Source of the DNA: Pseudomonadota bacterium
GTDB taxonomy: Bacteria; Pseudomonadota; Gammaproteobacteria; Steroidobacterales; Steroidobacteraceae
Reading direction: 5' to 3'
Length of the DNA stretch: 10,851 nucleotides
NCBI GenBank assembly: GCA_023391815.1
Contig: JAEWAF010000049.1
Location: forward strand, 1-10,851
Made by a program: the position numbers and the translations under genes. The notes under the pieces are model-generated. The model saw nothing but the letters and a program-made list of their open reading frames with translations. It made no database searches and was not told the DNA's origin. This document shows positions 5,422 to 10,851 of the stretch, piece by piece (the stretch's first letter is position 1; every line of letters begins with the position of its first letter).

Positions 5422-8214
5422 GCAACTCGCAAGCTTTCACGCTACCGCTCCATGCGCGATTTCACCCGGACCGCCGAACCGAGCGGCCGGCAAAAGGTGG
5501 ACAAGTCGCCGGAATTGCGTTTCGTGATCCAAAAACACGCCGCAACCCGCTTGCACTTCGATCTGCGCCTGGAGCTCGGCGGGGTCTTCAAATCCTGGGC
5601 GGTCACCCGCGGCCCGTCGCTCGACCCGAAAGACAAACGACTCGCCGTGGAAGTGGAAGATCACCCGCTCGACTACGGCGACTTTGAAGGCACCATCCCG
5701 AAAGGCCAATACGGCGGAGGTACAGTACAACTGTGGGATCGCGGCTTCTGGCGGCCCGAAGGCGAGCTGTCCGCCGAGGCGCAATTGAAAAAGGGTGAGT
5801 TGAAATTTCAAGTCGCGGGCGAGCGCTTGCAAGGCAGTTTCGTGCTGGTCCGTATGAAGGGCGATCGCTACGGCGGTAAGCGCACCAACTGGCTGCTCAT
5901 CAAACATCGCGATGCTCATGCGAAGGATGCGAGGGCCGTCGAGGAGATGATGAGCGAGGACCGCTCCGTCGCGTCCGGCCGGCCGATGGCATCGATCGCC
6001 GCGGGCAAGGGACGCGCGCCCAAACCCTTCATGTTGAGTGGCAAGCCCACCAAGGCCAACGCGGTGTGGAATTCGAATCGCGATCCGGTTGAAGAGGTGC
6101 CCGAATCAACCGAAGCGGCTCCCAAGAAGTCACGCGCTACGACGAAGGCGCGGTCGCGAGCGAAGAAGACTGCTAGCAAGCGCGCGCGCGTACCTGCATT
6201 CATCGAGCCTGAGCTGTGCAAACCCGTCGACCGTCCGCCCGGCGGCGCGGGCTGGGGCCATGAAGTGAAATTCGACGGCTATCGCCTGCAACTGCGCATC
6301 GCCAACGGCGAGGTCACATTGAAGACGCGCAAAGGTCTCGACTGGACCTCGAAGTTTCAAGCCATCGCCGATGCCGCCGCCGACTTTCCCAACGCCATCA
6401 TCGATGGCGAAGTCGCCGCGCTCGATGAGAACGGCTCGCCGGACTTCGCGGCCTTGCAGGCGGCATTGTCCGAAGATCGCACCGACGATCTGATCTTCTT
6501 CGCATTCGATCTCATGTACAGCGATGACGGCGATCTGCGCTCGTTGTCGTTGCGAGATCGCAAGGCCGCGCTGAAGGAATATCTCGACGCGCAAGGACAG
6601 GACTCGAGCTCGCTGATCCGCTACGTCGACCATTTCGAGACCGCGGGCGACGCGGTGTTGCAATCCGCCTGTCGCATGAATCTCGAAGGCATCATCTCCA
6701 AGCGCCTCGACGCGCCGTATCGCGCCGGCCGCGTCGGCGACTGGACCAAATCGAAGTGTCGCGCCGGCCAGGAAGTGGTCATCGGCGGCTGGACTCAGAC
6801 CGGTTCGGCGTTCCGCTCGCTGATCGTCGGCGTGAATCGCGACGGCCATCTGGTCCACGTCGGCCGCGTCGGCACCGGCTTCGGCGGCGACAAAGTCGGC
6901 AAGCTGTGGCCGCAGCTGAAGAAGCTCGAGACCGACGAAAATCCGTTCGGCGGCAAGAACGCGCCCCGCAAGAAACCGGAAATCCATTGGGTGAAGCCCA
7001 AGCTGGTCGCCGAGATCGAATTCGCCGGCTGGACCGGCGGCGGCAATATCCGTCAGGCCGCTTTCAAAGGATTGCGCACTGACAAGCCGGCGAGTGAGAT
7101 CGTCGCGGAGCGGCCGGCCGAGGCGGAACAGGTCAATGTGGTCGAGCCGGCGCCGAAAGCGGCTCGTGGCAAGGCGAAGACGGCTGCACGAAGCAAATCC
7201 GCCAAGAAACATCCCACCGCCGGATCGAACGTCGTCATGGGTGTGCCGATCTCCAGCCCCGACAAGCCGCTGTGGCCCGACGCGAACGACAAATCGCCCG
7301 TGACGAAGCTCGACCTCGCGCACTACTACGAAAGCATGGGCGAATTGATTCTGCCGCACATCAAAGGTCGACCCTGCTCCTTGATCCGCGCGCCCGACGG
7401 CATTGACGGACAACGCTTCTTCCAGCGCCATGCCATGCAAGGCACCTCGAACCTGCTCACGATGGTGAAGGTGTTCGGCGACCACAAGCCTTATCTGCAA
7501 ATCGATCGCGTCGAGGCACTGGCCGCGATCGCGCAAACCGCGGGCATCGAGCTGCATCCGTGGAACTGTCAGCCCGACAAGCCGGAGACCCCCGGCCGAC
7601 TGGTGTTCGATCTCGATCCCGGGCCGGGCCTCGACTTCAGCGACGTGATTGCCGCGGCCAAGGAGATCAAGGAACGACTCGAAGCCTTGGGTCTGGTGGC
7701 CTTCTGCAAGACGACCGGCGGCAAGGGCCTGCACGTCGTCACGCCGCTGAGCGACTCGAAGAACAATCGCTTGAAGTGGCCGGAAGCGAAGGCATTCGCG
7801 CAAGGGGTTTGCACGCGCATGGCCGAGGACAGCCCCGATCGATATCTGGTGAACATGTCGAAGAAGCTCCGCGGCGGCAAGATCTTCCTCGATTACCTGC
7901 GTAACGATCGCATGTCGACTGCCGTCGCTCCCTATTCGCCTCGCATTCGTGAAGGGGCGACGGTGTCGATGCCGCTGAATTGGTCGCAAGTGAAGGCCGG
8001 CCTCGATCCGACTCGCTACACGATCCGCACGGCGGCGGACTACGCGCGCAAGGCGACCGAGTGGGAGAATTACTGTGACGCCGAGCGGCCGTTGGAAGAC
8101 GCGATCCGCAAGTTCGTTCGAGACGATCGTTCCATGGGCACGGCAGTGAGGAAATCACGAAGCTCCACTACCGGCCGTCGGCGCCACTCGAATCATTCGC
8201 ATGCGGTGACGTAA
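5419..8214 (+). CDS. ligD: Multifunctional DNA ligase D (phosphoesterase-ligase-polymerase)
   Basis: LigD works with Ku in bacterial non-homologous end joining: it trims 3' ends, fills gaps and seals breaks with ATP. This 931-residue protein has the Pseudomonas-type order. The 3'-phosphoesterase domain (about 25-170) has H40, H46, D48, R50, H82 and Y86 at the expected sites. The ligase domain (about 265-555) carries the adenylated lysine K284 in KFDGYR, motif III near FFAFDLMY (360-367), motif IV LEGIISKR (422-429) and motif V WTKSKC (442-447). The primase-polymerase domain (about 610-900) has DLD (731-733), KTTGGKGLHVV (764-774) and the third Asp in FLDYLRND (823-830). Two Lys/Arg/Ala-rich linkers (about 225-258 and 565-605) and a Ser/Arg/His tail surround the domains. 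It exceeds PaLigD (840 residues) mainly through these linkers. No ku gene is in the window. It leads an operon with the CAP and DUF3565 genes. Confidence 0.96.
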   Translation: MATRKLSRYRSMRDFTRTAEPSGRQKVDKSPELRFVIQKHAATRLHFDLRLELGGVFKSWAVTRGPSLDPKDKRLAVEVEDHPLDYGDFEGTIPKGQYGGGTVQLWDRGFWRPEGELSAEAQLKKGELKFQVAGERLQGSFVLVRMKGDRYGGKRTNWLLIKHRDAHAKDARAVEEMMSEDRSVASGRPMASIAAGKGRAPKPFMLSGKPTKANAVWNSNRDPVEEVPESTEAAPKKSRATTKARSRAKKTASKRARVPAFIEPELCKPVDRPPGGAGWGHEVKFDGYRLQLRIANGEVTLKTRKGLDWTSKFQAIADAAADFPNAIIDGEVAALDENGSPDFAALQAALSEDRTDDLIFFAFDLMYSDDGDLRSLSLRDRKAALKEYLDAQGQDSSSLIRYVDHFETAGDAVLQSACRMNLEGIISKRLDAPYRAGRVGDWTKSKCRAGQEVVIGGWTQTGSAFRSLIVGVNRDGHLVHVGRVGTGFGGDKVGKLWPQLKKLETDENPFGGKNAPRKKPEIHWVKPKLVAEIEFAGWTGGGNIRQAAFKGLRTDKPASEIVAERPAEAEQVNVVEPAPKAARGKAKTAARSKSAKKHPTAGSNVVMGVPISSPDKPLWPDANDKSPVTKLDLAHYYESMGELILPHIKGRPCSLIRAPDGIDGQRFFQRHAMQGTSNLLTMVKVFGDHKPYLQIDRVEALAAIAQTAGIELHPWNCQPDKPETPGRLVFDLDPGPGLDFSDVIAAAKEIKERLEALGLVAFCKTTGGKGLHVVTPLSDSKNNRLKWPEAKAFAQGVCTRMAEDSPDRYLVNMSKKLRGGKIFLDYLRNDRMSTAVAPYSPRIREGATVSMPLNWSQVKAGLDPTRYTIRTAADYARKATEWENYCDAERPLEDAIRKFVRDDRSMGTAVRKSRSSTTGRRRHSNHSHAVT

Positions 8215-8223
8215 CATCGCTGC

Positions 8224-9057
8224 ATGAGAAAATTCGCGAGCGTTTCAATCGTCCTGTGCGGCGCATGGATTGCGATGCCGGCGCTCGCGGATATTGCCGA
8301 TGATCTGAATCAGGTTCGACGCACCGGCTGCTCGAATCGACCGGGCGTTTCACAGCCGCTGCGTGCGAGCAAGGATCTCGATGCCGTGGCTCGCGAGTGG
8401 TCCAAGGGCGGCCGGCTGCATGACGCCATCGCTCGCAGCCCATATCGAGCCACGAACTCCGCTTCGATGCAGGTCGAGGGTTCAAGCGATCGCAACGAGA
8501 TCGTCGAAGTCCTCAAAGCCAACTACTGCGACACCATCACCGATGCCACGTTCAAAGAGATCGGTGTGTATCAGAAGCGGGACGCGATCTGGCTCGTGGT
8601 TGCGGCACCGTTCGTCACGCCTGAGGTCAAGGACGCGGCGAACGTCAGTCAGAAGGTTCTGTCGCTCGTGAATGCGGCTCGCGGCAAGGCTCGCAAGTGC
8701 GGCGCCAAGGAGTTTCCCGCCGTTCCGCCGCTGGCGCTCTCTGCATCGTTGAGTCGAGCTGCGCTGATTCATAGCCAGGATATGGCGAACAAGCGCTTCT
8801 TCGAGCATCGCGGTTCTGATGGCAGTACGGTCGGCATTCGGACCGCGCGTGTCGGTTATCAGTGGCGCACGGTCGGCGAGAACATCGCCATCGGCGCTCA
8901 GACGCCGGAGAGTGTCGTGCAGGGCTGGATCGATAGCCCTGGTCATTGCGTGAATATCATGACGCCCGGGTTTACCGAGATGGGCATCGCCTTTGTCGTG
9001 GATCGCAAGAGCGAGGCGGGCATCTACTGGACCCAGGTGTTCGCGGCACCCCGATGA
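8224..9057 (+). CDS. Secreted CAP (SCP/PR-1-like) protein with degenerate N-terminal repeat
   Basis: A 277-residue exported protein. A signal peptide (1-22, ending ALA) precedes two related halves. The C-terminal half (about 143-275) is a clear CAP domain: VNAARGKARKCG, LALSASLSRAALIHSQDMA, FFEH (H195), GENIAIG (E219), SPGHCVNIM (H241, C242) and a YWTQVFAAP end strand. The N-terminal half (about 24-130) has the same layout (LNQVRRTGC, LRASKDLDAVAREW, H66, NYCDTI, EIGVYQKRDAIWLVVAAPF) but has lost the GEN and GHC residues, so it is probably structural. Cysteine pairs C36/C102 and C159/C242 may form one disulfide per domain. Its exact biochemical role is unknown; bacterial CAP proteins are often extracytoplasmic. 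It starts nine bases after ligD with no good SD and overlaps the next gene by ATGA. Confidence 0.85.
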   Translation: MRKFASVSIVLCGAWIAMPALADIADDLNQVRRTGCSNRPGVSQPLRASKDLDAVAREWSKGGRLHDAIARSPYRATNSASMQVEGSSDRNEIVEVLKANYCDTITDATFKEIGVYQKRDAIWLVVAAPFVTPEVKDAANVSQKVLSLVNAARGKARKCGAKEFPAVPPLALSASLSRAALIHSQDMANKRFFEHRGSDGSTVGIRTARVGYQWRTVGENIAIGAQTPESVVQGWIDSPGHCVNIMTPGFTEMGIAFVVDRKSEAGIYWTQVFAAPR

Positions 9058-9254
9058 AACGGAAGATCGTTTCGTTTCATCAGGACCAGGAGGAGCATTG
9101 GGTTGCGCGCCTCGAGTGCGGCCATAACCAGCATGTTCGTCACAATCCGCCGTGGACCAACCGGCCGTGGGTTGTTACGCCGGAAGGACGACAGGCGGCG
9201 TTGGGCCGGGAGTTGGATTGCAAGAAGTGCGATGAGGGACGGCCGCCCGATTGA
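9054..9254 (+). CDS. DUF3565 family small putative zinc-binding protein
   Basis: A 66-residue cytoplasmic protein beginning MKRKIVSFHQDQEEHWVA. The pattern ECGHNQHVRHNPPW (21-34) followed by the C-terminal CKKC (56-59) is typical of DUF3565. C22, H24 or H27/H30, C56 and C59 could bind one zinc ion, as in small zinc-ribbon-like proteins; function is unknown. The ATG overlaps the CAP gene stop (ATGA) and lacks a clear SD, so translation is probably coupled. The frame is open upstream from 8946, but the family N-terminus and the overlap fix the start at 9054. The terminator hairpin begins within its stop codon. Confidence 0.85.
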   Translation: MKRKIVSFHQDQEEHWVARLECGHNQHVRHNPPWTNRPWVVTPEGRQAALGRELDCKKCDEGRPPD

Positions 9255-9282
9255 GGCGCCGGGCCTTTCCTCCCGGCGCCTC
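9253..9282. terminator. Bidirectional terminator hairpin with 11-bp stem
   Basis: GAGGCGCCGGG (9253-9263) and CCCGGCGCCTC (9272-9282) pair perfectly around an 8-base loop, with a further G-U and A-U pair possible at the base. On the plus strand it overlaps the DUF3565 stop and is followed by a T-rich stretch (GATTGTGTTATTT). On the minus strand it lies just after the stop of the secreted low-complexity gene, so it serves both convergent transcripts. Confidence 0.75.
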
Positions 9283-9289
9283 GATTGTG

Positions 9290-10147
9290 TTATTTGCGCG
9301 AGGCGCTCATGGAGCCGCTACCTTCGGCTGAGAGTCCGCTACGTGATGCAGAAGCCGAGCCGTTCGCATCACCCGCAAGGTTCAGTTCATGAGCAGGCTG
9401 CGAAGACTCCTGCGCAGTCGTTTCTTTCGGCGCATCGACCAGAGTATGACTCACGCCGCCGGATTTGCTGGCATTTGCCGAACCCGTCGCGCTCAAGAGA
9501 CCGGATGCTGCGCCTTCCGTACCCGGCCGTGCCGCCAGCGCGTTGTTCTTCGCGGGTCCGGAAACGCGCTCAGTCGTGGTAGAAACATTCGGCGTGTCGC
9601 CACTCGCTAACTTGCTCGGCGCGACCTTCGGCAACTCCGGCTGAGATAGTGCGCTGCTATTCATCGCCCCACCGCCCGCGCCCTGCGCGGCACCAGCGAG
9701 GTTGAGGCCGTCACGACTCACGTTCGAAGTCGCCGACCCCGCGACATCGGCAGCACCTTCGATCTGTACATCTTTGATGGCCCCCGCCGCTGCGGCGGCG
9801 GCCGCTGAACTTGTGGCGGCGGCGGTCTGGCGGGTCTCACCCACTTTCTCCCGCGTTTGATCGACCTTCGACGTTGCGCGGTCACGCACCGCGCTGGTCG
9901 TGTTACGCGCACGATTGGTCGTGCGTTCCGCCGTATCGCGGGTGGTACGACGCAGAGAGTTCGTATCGAGTTCGGCACCCAGGGAGCCATTCAACGTGCC
10001 GTGCGTGGCCATGTTCATATCCCGCAGCCCACCCGACAGACCGCCGCCCAACCCGCCGCCCACTCCGCCCAACACCTGAGCATTCACAGCGGCGCAGTTC
10101 AGGACGGCAGCTGTCGCAAGACCGATCAGCATGGAACGAGTTTTCAT
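9290..10147 (-). CDS. Secreted low-complexity protein with LEA-like helix, function unknown
   Basis: I recognise no family with confidence. The 285-residue protein has a signal peptide (1-23, hydrophobic core, cleavage after VNA). C18 is preceded by Asn, so it is not a standard lipobox. A Gly/Leu stretch (26-41) follows. Residues 65-112 are rich in Thr, Arg, Ala, Lys and Glu with repeated TTRDTAERTTNRARNTT-like segments, resembling group-3 LEA proteins or other amphipathic stress proteins. An alanine tract (about 110-123) and a Ser/Gly/Ala/Asn-rich disordered part follow, with LNLAG repeated at 148-152 and 255-259. There is no aromatic core suggesting a globular enzyme. An SD, GAGGAG, lies about six bases before the ATG. 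It is transcribed alone, convergent to the ligD operon. A cell-envelope or stress role is only a guess. Confidence 0.72.
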   Translation of the reverse strand: MKTRSMLIGLATAAVLNCAAVNAQVLGGVGGGLGGGLSGGLRDMNMATHGTLNGSLGAELDTNSLRRTTRDTAERTTNRARNTTSAVRDRATSKVDQTREKVGETRQTAAATSSAAAAAAAGAIKDVQIEGAADVAGSATSNVSRDGLNLAGAAQGAGGGAMNSSALSQPELPKVAPSKLASGDTPNVSTTTERVSGPAKNNALAARPGTEGAASGLLSATGSANASKSGGVSHTLVDAPKETTAQESSQPAHELNLAGDANGSASASRSGLSAEGSGSMSASRK

Positions 10148-10362
10148 GGAATCTCCTCTCCGACCGCAGCCAATCTGCAGCCTTTGATAGGAGTACGACC
10201 CCGGGCCGCGATTTCTTCCCTTGGCGTGAAAATAAATGGATTTGACGTAATGACGCTCGGGATTCCAACGCCATCAACGGGCGGGAACAAGAGGTTTAGC
10301 AGAAGGAAGCGGCGCGCCTGACGGCGCAAATGAGACCGGTCAGCGCGCACCGCGACTATCAC
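10148..10362. other. Gene-free leader of the secreted protein gene
   Basis: Apart from the SD of the minus-strand gene, no gene, RNA or sure promoter is seen. The AT-richer part (10226-10245) is a likely place for the promoter of the secreted protein gene, but no convincing -35/-10 pair can be assigned. GCGCCTGACGGCGC (about 10314-10327) is a small 5-bp hairpin. The tandem repeat array begins directly after this stretch. Confidence 0.3.
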
Positions 10363-10780
10363 GTATCAACGAGAGTTCTTGAGATGGTCAACTCCGCCAC
10401 GCTGGCATCACGCAAGTTCTGAACCTGCTCAACACCGTCACAGTCGCATCGACAAACCTCTTTGATGCTCAACCCCGCCACAGTGGTATCGACAAAGGTT
10501 CTTGAAATGCTCAACGTGCCCCGTAGGCATCAACAGGAGGTCTTGAAATGCTCAAGGCCGCGACGGTTGCATCAACAGAGGTCTTGGAATGCTCAACGCC
10601 GCGACGGTTGCATCAACAGAGGTCTTGAAATGCTCAACGCCGCGACGGTTGCATCAACAGAGGTCTTGGAATGCCCAACGCCACCACGATGGCATCGCCA
10701 GAAGTTCTTGGAACCCTCAACGTCACCACGGTGACATCGCCAGAAGTTCTGGAACGCTCAACGTCACCACGACGGTATCG
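10363..10780 (+). repeat. Minisatellite: ten tandem 41-bp units
   Basis: The conserved core CTTGAAATGCTCAAC returns at 10378, 10419, 10460, 10501, 10542, 10583, 10624, 10665, 10707 and 10749: seven steps of 41 and two of 42 bases. Units 5-7 are almost identical; the outer units are diverged, as expected for an array expanding from the middle. There are no unique spacers, so it is not CRISPR. Each unit read from its ATG or equivalent (10384, 10425, 10465, 10507, 10548, 10589, 10630, 10671, 10713, 10754) gives variants of MLNAATVASTEVL, but only two of the nine steps are multiples of three, so no single protein results. The variable part is self-complementary in some units (best GTCACCACGGTGAC, 10722-10735). 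Role unknown. Confidence 0.9.
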
Positions 10781-10783
10781 GCG

Positions 10784-10816
10784 TCTGCCGGGAAGGGGGT
10801 GTCTCCTCCCGGCAGA
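10784..10816. terminator. Strong hairpin after the tandem array
   Basis: TCTGCCGGGA (10784-10793) and TCCCGGCAGA (10807-10816) form a perfect 10-bp stem around a 13-base loop. It lies just after the last repeat unit. The following bases are not a U-tract on either strand, so it may be a terminator for an array transcript, the 3' hairpin of a minus-strand gene to the right, or a structured RNA end. Confidence 0.45.
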
Positions 10817-10845
10817 TTCGAAATACAGGGACGTGTTTTCGAAAT
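10817..10845. repeat. Spaced direct repeat TTCGAAAT
   Basis: TTCGAAAT occurs at 10817-10824 and 10838-10845, start to start 21 bases, about two helical turns, so both would face the same side of DNA. Each has a palindromic TTCGAA core. This could be a pair of regulator sites or chance; the window ends six bases later. Confidence 0.3.
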
Positions 10846-10851
10846 CAGCGC

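Noticed and set aside
6130..7989. Long minus-strand open frame (619 codons) inside ligD
   Set aside because: It is antisense to well-conserved ligase and polymerase motifs and shows no family motifs; high GC at third positions commonly opens such frames.
9811..10321. Plus-strand open frames opposite the secreted low-complexity gene
   Set aside because: The minus-strand frame has an SD, a signal peptide and a terminator; the plus-strand frames have none and are compositionally odd.
10462..10734. Possible 90-residue gene in the repeat array
   Set aside because: It needs a TTG or internal ATG start, passes through units in different phases, and so is an effect of the 41-bp period.
10363..10780. 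CRISPR array
   Set aside because: Units are contiguous with no unique spacers, and no cas genes are present.

Overview
The window is GC-rich and densely coded. It looks like a proteobacterial chromosome, most likely a gammaproteobacterium of the Xanthomonadales, Nevskiales or Steroidobacter type. RdgC restricts the choice to beta/gammaproteobacteria, and DUF3617 and DUF3565 proteins, a three-domain LigD and secreted CAP proteins fit the same groups. The taxon is an inference. There are no tRNA or rRNA genes, no insertion sequences, no phage genes and no CRISPR array.

Left part (1-2830, minus strand): a co-directional run of a short-chain dehydrogenase, a divergent QueA-like protein and RdgC. 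The first two share an ATGA overlap, so they are probably translationally coupled. The QueA-like frame runs about 61 codons past the end of its family fold and into rdgC. That tail also carries a promoter-like -10 box and a perfect 16-bp palindrome, which suggests rdgC has its own promoter. Divergent from the dehydrogenase is an XRE-cupin regulator (3020-3589, plus).

Middle (3679-5335, minus): a zinc-independent NADP-dependent oxidoreductase of the CurA/leukotriene B4 dehydrogenase family and a secreted DUF3617 protein with a very acidic tail, separated by a hairpin. The Shine-Dalgarno (SD) sequences of the oxidoreductase and of the dehydrogenase both lie in the 3' arm of an inverted repeat next to the start codon.

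Right part (5419-9254, plus): a tightly packed operon of ligD (phosphoesterase-ligase-polymerase order), a secreted protein with two CAP domains of which the first is degenerate, and a small DUF3565 protein joined by an ATGA overlap. An 11-bp-stem hairpin ends it and also serves the convergent minus-strand gene for a secreted, low-complexity protein with a LEA-like central helix (9290-10147).

The last 700 bases hold no convincing gene. They contain ten tandem copies of a 41-bp unit. Each unit, read in its own phase, spells nearly the same 13-residue peptide, yet the unit length is not a multiple of three. After it come a strong hairpin and a spaced pair of TTCGAAAT repeats. The minisatellite, the SD-masking hairpins, the altered QueA paralogue and the unusual LigD-CAP-DUF3565 operon are the points most worth checking.
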